Origin: Nautilus pompilius
Taxonomy: Eukaryota; Mollusca; Cephalopoda; Nautilida; Nautilidae
DNA length: 64,000 nt
Direction: 5' to 3'
Assembly (NCBI GenBank): GCA_018389105.1
Contig: JACATO010000304.1
Coordinates: 2,418,001 to 2,482,000, forward strand
The notes beneath the pieces were generated by a model. It was not told the origin of the DNA. It was given only the letters and a program-made list of their open reading frames with translations, and did no database searches. Below, piece after piece: positions 38,094 through 49,299 of this stretch. Position numbers and translations under genes: made by a program. Positions within the stretch are counted from its first letter, which is position 1. Each line of letters opens with the position of its first letter.

Positions 38094-39482
38094 CAGTTAA
38101 ACCTTGGTTATCCGAACAAGATGGGCGGGGAGTATTTTGTTCGGATAACTGATCTGATTGTAAAGAAAGGAAGCCATACTGAACATAATTACGTAAAAAA
38201 AGCATGTTTACAGAGTTTTCATTTCATTCAGTCGATAAAATGTGTACAAACACTGGATATTGCTTAGAAATTCATGATATTTTCTCAAATAAAATCATGT
38301 TATGTGTTGTTTAAATTGCGAAAATATGGAGCTGAAAATTCAAGGAAACATGATGTAATTACAAAAAAATACCTTTACATACGTGCACAGGAAGTTCACT
38401 GAGTTTGTTGAAGATGCTAAGTTCATGTAATTCATTGAGGTAAAGGTTGACTTTTTTTTTGTGAAGAAAATATCCAGTTGCTGTTGCTTGAGGTGCATCT
38501 GTTTCTTTGTTTTTGCCAGCGATAACATTTGATGAAGATGCATCAACTTAACGGCATCGTCTTCGCCTTGTGCTTCATACCACTCCATGAAAGGTTGCAA
38601 ACCGTCGAAGGCTTTGTTAATGGGGACTGGAGGAGGTGTCAGTATCTGATTTCCCTTATCATCCACTAGAGTGTCACTTTGGTTGATAAATTTCTCATTC
38701 GCCAGTCTTGCTTTCTTGATGTCGGACACTTTTGCTTTTCCAATTTTGTACTCTTGCGCAGTCTTTGATGCCTTTTCACCACGATCCAGGCGCTGTAAAA
38801 TCTCGCTTTTTTGTTCGATTGTCAGTGTTCGCTTTCTCTTCACAGACATGGTAACAGCAACAAACTCGATCACTTGTGATAGATACATACTCGGAACAAA
38901 GTCGCAGAGCAGTGCTGAGCCACCTGCTGCCCGCAGGCTTGTCACCCATGGCAGGCACTCCCTGTTGCCTCACAGGCCTCTGCGGTAACTCACAATGACA
39001 CCACCTCCCCACCCCCCCGCTCGGGGGATTTCTGTTGCTCTGCTGCCCTAATGGAAGCATGGACAATACACACTGGTGACAGGAGCTGGAACTTGAACTG
39101 TTATCGCAGAAGGACTGATGCAATCGAGCCGGCAGCTAAAAGAATCCGACCTCGACGCCTGCCGGGAGCAGGGACTTCGGCCGGATGCACACCAGCCAGC
39201 TTGGCTCTAGGCCAACTTGGGCCCCAACACTATAATAAACATATGTAGACACATTTTTTTTAATATTCATTATGTAAACAGGTAATGCAAGGTATTTAAA
39301 CCTCAATGAATGACGATGTTAAAACAAAGATTGAAAGAAATAAATCGATTTATTAAACAATAATAATTATAGCATGTTTCTAATCTTCTCGAGTTCGGAT
39401 AACACACAGTATGCTTAATTAAATATTCACAGGACCTTGAGATCTTGTTTGGATAATTGATGTTCGGATAACCGATGCACTG
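38094..39482 (-). mobile_element. Tigger/pogo-type element, internally deleted (1.39 kb)
   Basis: The termini CAGTTAAACCTTGGTTATCC and, inverted, CAGTGCATCGGTTATCC form the terminal repeat. The left flank is TA; the right is TT. It encodes a short DNA-binding protein (38,340-38,849) but no DDE domain. It lies in the right terminal repeat of the Tc1 and is the innermost layer of the nest. It keeps more CpG than its neighbours, in line with a younger age. Confidence 0.85.
38340..38849 (-). CDS. Tigger-derived DNA-binding protein lacking DDE domain
   Basis: The start is taken at the ATG of MSVKRKRTLT (38,847-38,849), giving 169 residues; the open frame runs 32 codons further upstream, probably leader. 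Residues 1-45 form a CENP-B/pogo helix-turn-helix (TIEQKSEILQRLDRGEKAS, then YKIGKAKVSDIKK). Residues from about 75 on match the C-terminal tail of Tigger transposases (NKAFDGLQPFMEWYEAQGE, then MHLHQMLSLA). The catalytic domain between them has gone, yet the two ends are in one frame. Such a protein could bind the element's ends without cutting, but expression is not shown. The last 35 or so residues look like read-through past the normal end. Confidence 0.7.
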   Translation of the reverse strand: MSVKRKRTLTIEQKSEILQRLDRGEKASKTAQEYKIGKAKVSDIKKARLANEKFINQSDTLVDDKGNQILTPPPVPINKAFDGLQPFMEWYEAQGEDDAVKLMHLHQMLSLAKTKKQMHLKQQQLDIFFTKKKSTFTSMNYMNLASSTNSVNFLCTYVKVFFCNYIMFP

Positions 39483-40797
39483 TTATTGGTATTTTAGCAA
39501 AAGTTATGAACATCTGTACATTTTTCTCCAAATCTGCTTATAATTTTTGCTGCCACTGCAGGTTTGGAAATGGCTATATTGATTAGTTTAACACAGAAAT
39601 CTTTAAGCTTTCTATTTCAAGTAGGATATTTCATTGTTTTGACAACTTTTAGAAATTCATACGTGTTCTATTTTAATCAGTGTTTATAGAACACTATTGC
39701 TTTTAATTTTTAAGTCTTGTGAATGTGTTGCATTGACTTGCATTTTAGACCAGTATTACATTTCTTTTTGTTTTGACCTTCACCTAGTTGTGTGCAATAG
39801 TGTTAGAGGGAGAGATGTCTGAGAGGGGAATTGTTCCCCAAACAAGATATTGCCTTTATAACCTCCCCTCCATAAAATTTATATAGGCTATAGATGTGTG
39901 GGGAAGATGGTTACTGAATGAATGCCTAAGGGATTTACCATCTTTGCCACTGCCTTCCCTGTCAACTTCAAGTCTGATCAGTTCTTCCAGTTATGGGTTC
40001 ATTTGGATAAACTGGTTTTATTGATAAACTTGTTTTAATATGGAAAACACAGAGGAGCAGTATTTCAGCTCTTTCAGAATAAATTTTTCATTTGTTATGA
40101 AGCCTAATAATTGGAAATGACTGGTTACTTGATTATCTGTCAATTAATCAGCACATCCCTACTGCTAATAGTTAAGAAAACATTCCCACAATGTAGTGCT
40201 GCAAAAACTGCGCCATGTATAAACATGAACAATCGACTTTTGTCTTTTTAATTATTAGCATTATTACAGTTGTAGTCAAGGATCTGTCTCATAAACTTTT
40301 GCATGGTTTCAGTGGGCATATTTTAAACTGCATTTTGCAAGTTTATGAACATTTATCAGCTTTAATAGCATTATTTTATGGTAATATCTTAGTTAACAGC
40401 AAATAAAAACTTGAAGTATTCTATACTTATCTCATTTTGACTTAAAAAGATGTGTTCTGGCCAGATCTAACTTGTATAATTGTGGTCTATCTTTTCCTTT
40501 TTTTCTAAATAATTTTATTTACATTCTGCATTGCTCATGTAGAAATGAATAATTATTCTAGTATATTAGTATTCTATAAAAATTTTTAATGTTATAAGTA
40601 ATAAATAACCTTTACTCATAATTTTATATCATGCATTTTTAAAAAAAAAACATTTTTAATTATTTTGCACACAATTCATAACTGACCATGAAATTTGACA
40701 GATCTTTTTTTGTGTGGACATTTTTTATACATTTAGTGACATCATAATGGTAAAGAGTAGTTGCTACATTCTTAAAGTCAGATGATCTTCAGTTTTA

Positions 40798-41720
40798 TGT
40801 GTGGTCACCCCTGGCATGTGCTACAACATTTCACCTATGTCTCATACCATTCAGCAGATACTTGGTACAGTCTAGTGTCATTTAGTATGTTTCATTTTTC
40901 TGTCACGGCTTGACATTCCTAGAATTGTCTCAGGAACTTGTGGTTACTGTCCAATTTGCCTAGAGAGCTAATCCCATCCCTGTTAATTGACTTTAGGTTG
41001 GGAAGGGATGAGCAGGCCATTGAAGACATTGATACTTTGCTCTTGAAGTTGGTTTATTATTATTCTTGCATAATGAACCTATTCATTATTATCCATGAAA
41101 GTGAATTTATTACTCTGACTTTGTATAAATGGTATAACAAGTCTACTGACCCATCCAGATTGTGCTGACTTATAACAGTTTTATCAAAGAGAATTAGTTC
41201 ATATTTGTAGCCATGTGACATAGCACCCCAGACTAGAACATTACCACCTCAAAATGAGTTCTTTCTAACATGTTGTAGGTCTACATTATGTTAGGTTTGT
41301 AGTGATTCATCTTGCCACAATATGTGTATAATATTGATAATATAGAAATCTTATTAACTAAGTATGTGGTTTGTATGTGTGAATTGAAGACTGGTTGTAT
41401 GGAAAATCTGACATAAATACATACAAGCAGATGTGGACACCAATCCAATCAGAATTTGTATATGTGCACTTTGGCCAGGTGTGTCAGTACAGGCCTGCAT
41501 TTTGTTGGTATCCAAATGTAAATGACCATCAGCAAATAAGGGTTGTATTTACTTTCATCAGAAAAGAGAACCTGACTCCATTGTGTCAAAGTCCAGTGCA
41601 AATAAATGCAAGTTGACTTCATTCTTGTCTTATTGCATCCTAGTGCTGGTGTGCGGAAAGGTTGTGTAAAACAATGTTTAGATTTAAATTAGCAAGAGTA
41701 GCCAATTTAATATAGTTTGG
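40798..41720 (-). pseudogene. Tc1-like transposase remnant (second family)
   Basis: On the minus strand, LFSDESKY near 41.56 kb is the first catalytic block. Then come FWSGV and SHGYKYELILFDKTVISQ (41.1-41.25 kb), a worn LQWPAHPFPT block comparable to WPARSPDLNP (40.98-41.0 kb), and an end reading ARGDHT at 40.80 kb. This order is that of Tc1-like proteins ending ARGGHTRY. Frameshifts and stops are frequent, and the asparagine-rich second-D block is not readable. Terminal repeats were not located. The family differs from the 36.7-kb Tc1. Confidence 0.72.
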
Positions 41721-42236
41721 TTGATGAACCTTTCACAATATAATGGTCATTGTGATGGTTAAGTACTGTTGTGGTGCTTCTTGCAAGGCATTTTGTGAAC
41801 TGAACCAGTTTCCTTGTACTTTTGCCAAAGTTAGCTGATAAAACTGTTACACCAGGTTCACACCCACCACTGTGTCTACTGGTTTGTAGATACTCATTGG
41901 TAAGTTGTTGTCATTGTACCACATTCTTTGTCTTTTGGCTTCATTATGTCAACATTGTGTCAGGTTTTCTAACCATTTTGACCACTATTATGCAAATTTG
42001 GAATCATCTGATAGTGGTATGACTTTTGCAGATGTAACTTTTGGGGGAGGAGGGGTGTGGTGCAATTGTTGGGGTATGTGTGTGAAGTTGCAAGTGTAAC
42101 TTAGCCAGATATGAAAAGTCACATGCAACACATGAAGTAATGGAATTATCAGATGACACAAACCTGTGTTGATAAAGCATTGAGGGATCATATTACTGAC
42201 ATCAAGGATGGCTAAGGTGACTGTAAATACTTGCAT

Positions 42237-42395
42237 AAATCCCATACAAACCACCCCTACATTGTTTTGTTCAGTAAGTGTATATAGTATTCACCTCTCT
42301 TTCATTGACTGATCATATGACTGACACCTCTGTTGGCCACACAAATTCTATACAAACCATCCCTATATTGTTTTGTTCAGTCTGTATGTATTCAG
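42237..42395. repeat. Imperfect direct repeat, about 103-bp period
   Basis: Two copies of a roughly 50-bp unit containing CATACAAACCACCCCTACAT and TATACAAACCATCCCTATAT, each followed by TGTTTTGTTCAG, start about 103 bp apart. A short CA tract follows at about 42,401. Confidence 0.7.
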
Positions 42396-42399
42396 AGCA

Positions 42400-42992
42400 C
42401 ACACACACACTAATGTATTATATTGAGCATTTTCTTTTTAAGTGTCTAATATGAAAACTGGAAATTTAAATGGCATTGAGATTTTAAGTTGTATCTGCAC
42501 TTAGTGTGTTCCATGCATCCTTTATGTATATGATTGCATACATATTGTCTTTGGATGCAGATGTCACCAGATGATGCCACTGTTATTAATAAGGTAATTA
42601 AAGAAAGACAAAATAACAAAAAGAAAAATGTTTTCACTATCAACTAACAGTGAAATGAATTAAAGAAAACTTAATTTGCAGCACATAAAACAAAAAGTAA
42701 TTAGTGTGCTTTTTGTAAAATACAGCATAAGATTTTCTGTGTAAAAAAACCAAAAAAAAAACAACTGTGCTTGTGTGTCTTAGTTATCAGATTATGGCTA
42801 TAACAATAGTCTTGCTATATAAAGTTACAAAAATAAAAGCAATTATACCTAATTTTCAAAGAAAAAATGAAGTTAGAATATTTTAATGGTTTAGTATGAA
42901 ATTACTTTTAATTTACCTGATAATGCTGTAATTTCTTGTGTTTCCAGTTATTGACTCCCTTTTCCAAAATACTGGATCTGCCCCCGGTTGCA

Positions 42993-43023
<31 letters not shown>

Positions 43024-46000
43024 ACATTGTAATAGATTTTTTGCTAGCCTGATTATGAGATAGTACTTACTCGAGTCTAATAAAGAAATAGCAGCACTGA
43101 GCATCTTCTAGAATTGGGAATGTAACAACAATCATCTACATAGAGAAATAGGAAAAAAATATTTTTAATTTAATGGCATAGAAAACTAACATAAAAGTGC
43201 ACTGTAAAAAATGTTGAAAGGACTAATTTATTTATAAATGAAAAGGTGGCAGAAATTTTAAAGTTAAGAACAAAAGAAACTAAGGTGGTGATGAACATAA
43301 GGAACAAAAAAATTACAAAAAACTTACAAACCTAGGATGTTTCTAAAATTACTTGTTTATTTTCATCCACAATAACACCTCCAATATACCAAAAAAGAAG
43401 AAAAGATTGCAATGTGCTATAAAAGCACAAGTTAATAATATTAAATTGAGGAAAATTATGTTAATTTTTTTCCAGGGCTGGAGAGAAAATTTAAAATAAT
43501 AAAGGAACAGGAAGGATGATTTATTAAAGGATTTGGCTAACAATCTTTAAGTCATTCATTAGAAATTTGTGACCAGGATTGAGTTTCAGATGGTTTAAAA
43601 GAGCAGGATTTTTTTTTTGATTTTTTTACTTGGGCAGATGTGTACTATATCATTTCCTTATACACCAGGTGGTCTACATAATGTATGCGGTCCCATGGGA
43701 TTGACACACCAAAGGATAAAAAATTTTATCCTTGAAAGAAGTGTTAAAATTTGTTAAACAGATTTTTAAATGTTAAGTAGGAAATTTTAAAATACTTTTA
43801 TAAATTTTGTTTTTAGTTGTATAGTGTAGAAATCAAGATATTGGATAACTATATAAACCACCTTTTTAGTACTGTGTACATAAAATTTTGTATTTCACAG
43901 TTTACATTGAACCTTGCAGATACAGGACTGATTTCCAGAAATGGGAAATCCATTGTCTCTTAACATTTCAGAGTGAAAGTTATCATATGAAAAACAAATC
44001 TTATAGGCTTTAAATATTAACAAAAGTACAAAAACTAGTTTATAAAGCTTAAAGATAAAGTTTTCCCACTTCATAATTAACCCAATAGTTGTATGTTTTA
44101 AAATGGAAATATACACACCATCTGTAGATGTAGATGCTGAGAAAGGAAAATAGGCCATTTCCTAACTTTAAAGAATAAATAAAGTAGGACATTGTGTGTT
44201 TAGCCCGCATAAGAAATTCTAAGCAATTTCTCAAGACTGGAATACAAAGTGTCAGCCACATATTTACAGTATAGATAAGGGAGCTGGGCAGAATATGAAT
44301 TTCTTCCTTAATAGAACAAAGAAAAATGATAGCTAAAATGAGACTAAAAAAAGAACTTATGGCAACTCCATCTAGCTGGATATACAGTTTTCTATTAAAA
44401 AACCAATATCAGTGGTAGCTATGGTAAGTAACTTTCATGATACTATCTCAGTTATTGGTTAAGTAATTAACTGTAGCACAATTTTTTAATGCAAATCTGT
44501 AGTTTGTTGCAATAGAGAATTAGTAAATAAAGAGTTAAATTCATAGCTGTGCATAATTTTGTTTTGAAATTTAAAATGGTGAATTAAAGACAAAATGAGA
44601 AATCTTTAATAGTATATTGGTTGACAAGGATGGGCTGTCAAATTCCAACCATAAAAGAAGCTAACTACTACTTATGGGTCTCTTTAGACATTATAGGATG
44701 ATGGATAGGATTGCTTTTCAAAGAAAAATAAATTGCAGACATTTTCTTTCGTTTATTATATTAACTTGTGCTTCTGTAGCACATGCGTTCTTTTTCTTAT
44801 ATTTTTTCACTTCAGAATAGAAGCTCTGAGGACTAAACCCTGACTTTGGAACAGGGAAAAATTATGAAATGTAGGTTTATTAGTTAGTTTACTACTTTTA
44901 ATAAGGTGAAGGAAAAGGCTTCAAAGGCTTCTGATCTTTTCGATTCAAGCATAAAGTTATTTAATTTTTTTTTCAAATTGGTTAAAGTTTTAAAATGTAT
45001 TACTTTTTAAAATGTCTGTGCTATGTTAGCATTTAAGAATTTCTGCTTTTTTAAAAAAAAATAATGATTTGTGGCAAGAAAAAGTGAGACAAAATGAAGC
45101 AAAGCTGAAACTTCCAAAAACAAAACTGATTGACAGTGAATCCTCTGTGTAAAATAAAACGAGTGAATCCAAATGGTGAGTGGCTTTGTGGAACAGGAAA
45201 GCCTAAAGACATGCTTCAGCTAAAAATATTTAAACTAATAATGCTAGTGTCAAGGGAACAACAAACTCATAAGTACTTCATTGATTTTTTTTTTAAATAG
45301 TACTCATTGAATATGGCTATTTTTCTACTTTGGTAATAGCATTTCTCCAAAAAAAAGTTGCATCCTTTTTAAAAAGAATGTAAAGCACACAATTTGTTTT
45401 GTGAGATAAAAATTTGGAGCCAGAGGAAACTGATACTACAAATTGTAGAATCTGTTTTTATTTGATTCTAAGATACATTTTTTTATATTAAAAAGAAGAA
45501 AACCTGACATTAGATAGTTATCTCAACTAAATGTACATAGTTACAACAAAAGGGTTTGCTAGAATAAAAACAATTTACTTAACAGTGGCTTATGTGCTTT
45601 CATTAACAGTAATTTCTGAATCATATGCTGCTTATTACTGTTTGATTGTCATAACAAATCACCCTCTGATTTGTCTACATGATTTGATATGTATCACACT
45701 TTAAATGCTTTCCCATCACTTCAGACTTAACAGCTTTCTAAGTATTTTAATCCATTTTGCTAACTTGCTTGGTGATGGCACTCTTAATATTTTTTTTTGT
45801 TGGTGTGGGCTCATATCCGACACCATTTATCCACTCTTGTGTATTCTCTCTTGTTCTTTGAATGGCTTCTTGAAATGGTCATTAAAGAGTGAAACTGTGA
45901 AATCAATCTTAATGTCTTGTAAAGACTTTTTCATTGGTAAGATGCCTTTAGAATGCATCAAGCATTAGCATAGAATTTTGAATTAAAAAGGGCTTTGAGG

Positions 46001-47280
46001 CAATGATACCAAACTTGCCATACATTTTTTGTTCTTTAGTATAGTTTTTTTAAGCTGCCATATGTTTATGCAGATAAACTTTTTGAATGTTTCTGCATAT
46101 TTATTGCAAGTGTCTATTAATCATAACAGAGTAATCCCATAAATATGTTTCTTTAGCAGGCTATAGGAAGCCCATACCCCATACATTCAGGACTACTTTG
46201 GCAGGATCAGTACTTGCTCCCATATATATATATATATATCTTCTTAAAGGTTTAAAAAAAAAATGAAAAGATTAATAGCATGTGATCCTTTCTGTGATTT
46301 CATTTTTCAAAGGCATATTGAAGAACTCCGATGTTTGATCCACATTACTTATTGAAACTGACAAACCTTTTCTCAAAACTTTTGGCAGACATTATGGTGA
46401 AGTCATTTTGCTTTAAAAAATTTTGTGCATGATCCTTTTGTGAAATGCTACATGTGCATTATTTTGCAAGCACTGGTAACATTTTGACACTAACTGCTTT
46501 ACTGACCATACATAGATGACAAATAGATGAAGAAAGTTCGTTTAAATTTAGGGTATCATTGACTTTTCAGCCCACTGAAGTCTTCACAGGTAGAAGAACA
46601 TTGTGATAAATCTTTCTTGCACCACTTTTGAATAATCACAAGCTGTTTAACAAAAAAATCTTTTGTATAGTGAAAACATTTATTGCCACAATAAAGTTTT
46701 ACCAATTAACTAAGAACTTGCATGTTGCATCTATAGTTTAGAATGGTAAACTGCCTTTACCTGCTATTCACTTATAACAGATTCTTACATTTTATTTATT
46801 TATTTATTTATTTATTTTAAAGTATTGTAGGGAGCTGGTAACAATGACTTCATTTTCTTTTGGGATACAGGTTCTATGGCAACACTTTCTGCTTTGATCT
46901 ACAGTACTGGTGAATGTAAGATATTCAAAATTTAGAGGAGTTAATTTTTAAAATAAAATTATCCATCTTAGAATTAAATGTGTGATTAGCCAGTTTCCAT
47001 GGAAGCTACAATGCAAAAGACCTGCAGTTGATATAATTGGTTTTGTGAATCTAGTTTTTGAAAAGATAAAATAAGATACTAATTATTTCAAAAAGTGCAA
47101 TTTTTTATTGTAAAAATATTTTCTAATATAGTAAACTAGTATTATATTAAATATAAAACAGTTTTTTTTTTTTGTCCTGTTTTTATCTATTAGAATCTAA
47201 ACAGAAACATGCTCCTCTATTTGGGAATTAGCATGCAATGAAAATATACTTACTTTAGTTTATATTATGTACACCTGTGG
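42400..47280. other. AT-rich non-coding stretch
   Basis: No gene is supported. Minus-strand reading of 45.7-46.6 kb gives short broken protein-like pieces that may be a very old transposase, but no family could be named. A (TA)n tract lies at about 46,223-46,240 and a (TTTA)n tract at about 46,790-46,818. Confidence 0.5.
42993..43020. repeat. (AT)n microsatellite
   Basis: A clean run of 14 AT units. Confidence 0.95.
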
Positions 47281-47284
47281 ACAT

Positions 47285-48249
47285 TACAGTATGTTAGTTT
47301 GTTGTGAAAAAAGCTAATAAAGACAAGACTCTCTTTTCCTTCCTGAATCAAAAGATTGTTTCGTATCAAATTGATGGGATGTTGACAGGTTTCAAATGGC
47401 TCCATGGGCGTTTAATTGGATTTATTCCAGGTTCTTGGTATATAGAAAGAATCAAGGCATTTGTCCATTTTTTTCTAGACTCTGGTCACATGAGATGTGG
47501 AGCCATGTTGTGCACATCCTCCTGAAGAATGTGGGCATCATATCCCATTCTGCTTTGTTGGTGCAATAGTAGGAAATATTTCTTAAATGGAAATGTACCT
47601 GGAAGAATTGAAATGCTTTTCAACAAACACCAATTCGGTCTTTCTATGAAGCCATATTGAAGTCTAAACCAGGCTTTTTTTTTTTTTTTTTTTTTTTGTA
47701 CTTCGCCATGGACACTTGGATTGAAGGTCTTCGATAAATGGTCTTCAAACCCAGGTCTCCAGATCTGAATTGCTGAAACTTGGACTAATGGAGAAGAGAA
47801 CACATTACCACTAGTATTGAGAGAATTTTGTCAGATGTATCTTTTCACCAGACTGAAGTATTTCATTCCTATGGGAATGAAGGGGTTTACACACACTCTA
47901 ACCAAGTAAGAAAAGATGATTTTGGACTATTCAGTGGCATAATTCTGCTACTTGAATGGTTGGTGTCAGTAAGATAATCTTGACAGTGAGTGGCTATTGT
48001 GAGATGGCGTGTAGTGTCACTTTGCTGTAGCATTGGCATTCACCTTGGTGTACTTTTCAATAATAATGTTGTTGGTCTTGGCCATACTCTGAACAAGAGC
48101 TCAGGTAAACAGAAATATTGTGGGATTTTCCTGTTTTTCACATGATGATAATGCAGACTGGTTAACCACCTACTTGGATGTGAAATATGTAACTTTCAGT
48201 CAGATGCAGTTCTTTATTTGGGTGGATAAATTAATTTGGCAGGGCACTG
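47285..48249 (-). mobile_element. Tc1-like remnant with fish-type terminus
   Basis: The right end, read inversely, is CAGTGCCCTGCCAAATTAAT next to TA, recalling the CAGTGCCTTGC ends of common fish Tc1 elements. Minus-strand pieces at 47.3-47.8 kb include MAPHLM and EPGINPIKRPW, which may be worn forms of the second-D and DLNPIE blocks. A 23-T run (47,675-47,697) interrupts the coding part and makes a poly-lysine stretch in the 105-codon frame. The left end is uncertain. Confidence 0.55.
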
Positions 48250-49299
48250 TATATATATATTAACCATTTTTATTGAATTAATAATGTTGCTAGTTAAGGT
48301 TAAAGGAAACTAAATTTTTATTATTTTATTAGCACTCTATTGAGAGTGTTAAAGTATGGGGAACAATTTTGTCAATAAAATATTTCTTTAATATTTTAAA
48401 ATAGTATTTTAAATATCTCATTGTTTTACATTATTTTTCACTAATTTGGCCAAATCATCCAGTTATTAGGCTTCATAACAGCAAATGAAAAATTTTGTTA
48501 GAAAAAACTTAAACATTACTGCTTTTTTTGTTTTACAAATTTCCACAGATATTATCTACTAATCAGTTTATCCAGATTAACACAATGCCAATCAGTGTGA
48601 AGTTGGTTTAGGACAGGATGGTAAATCCCATGGACGTTTCATTCACCACCGCTCCTAAATGTGTATGGCCTATCTACATTTTAGCACAAATTTGTTTTGT
48701 AAAGGGGATACCTTGTTTTGTTTTTTTTCAGTTGGGGGCAATTACCCCCTTAGATCTCCCCTCTTCTTCTCCCTCAGCCAACCCAGGATCAATGTCCTTG
48801 CACATAGCTTGGTAAAGACCGAAACAACAAACAAGTAATAATGTCTAAAAACAATTAAATTTCAACTTATTTATGAAACTTAAGTTTATCAAACAATGGG
48901 GAAAAAATTCATAGTGGAAATTAGAATCTTACAGTTTAATGTTAAATAACTAAATGAATTTAAAAACCAAATTATTAGAAGCAATAGTGTTCTACAAACA
49001 TTTAAAATTCTACACTTTTATGAAATTTCTAAAAGTCAACAAAAATAAAGATTTCTATGTTAAACTAATCAATATAGCCATTTCCAAACCTAGATTAATT
49101 TTTGACTATGTGAAAACCAAAGTACTGAAACTAGTACTGGTTGGTAAATGCAGATTTAAAGTCAAAAAAGCTTATGGATTATAATGCAGAAACATCAACT
49201 TTTTACTAGTTTCTGGATTGAGGAAGTTTCTTGTTGGCTCAGGTATACAAACATCGTCCACCAGTGTTAACAAGCTAGAAGATGGAGATGCACCCATGT

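Larger units (their letters stand above)
36657..39558 (-). mobile_element. Tc1-like element with IR/DR ends (interrupted by Tigger)
   Basis: The ends are inverted repeats starting CAGTGGCAG, matching over about 65 bp (GATTTGGAGAAAAAT, then GATGTTCATAACTTTTG). A second internal copy of the repeat (GGCAGCAAAAATTATAAGCA, about 36.84 kb) indicates the IR/DR terminus known in many Tc1 elements. The left flank is TA; the right flank is CA, probably a mutated TA. Without the Tigger the element is about 1.5 kb, a usual Tc1 length. It lies inside hAT copy 2, and the Tigger is inserted in its right terminal repeat. Confidence 0.85.
35839..40164 (+). mobile_element. hAT-family deletion derivative, copy 2 (with nested Tc1 and Tigger)
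   Basis: The left end reads CATTAGGATATACTGATTA. The right end, read inversely, is CAGTAGGGATGTGCTGATTA, so the two are imperfect terminal inverted repeats. Without the insertions the element is about 1.42 kb. It matches copy 1 in order and strand, and the outer parts of the copy at 48.43-52.30 kb. A Tc1 (36,657-39,558) interrupts it at a TA, with hAT sequence resuming at GGTTTGGAAATGG as in copy 1. An 8-bp target duplication is not evident. No transposase is present. Confidence 0.78.

Noticed and set aside
38671-39123. Overlapping 105- and 115-codon frames in the Tigger
   Set aside because: Other-frame shadows of the Tigger leader and DNA-binding gene.
47486-47803. 105-codon minus-strand frame with a lysine run
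   Set aside because: The lysines come from a 23-T homopolymer and the frame joins worn Tc1 pieces; not a real protein.
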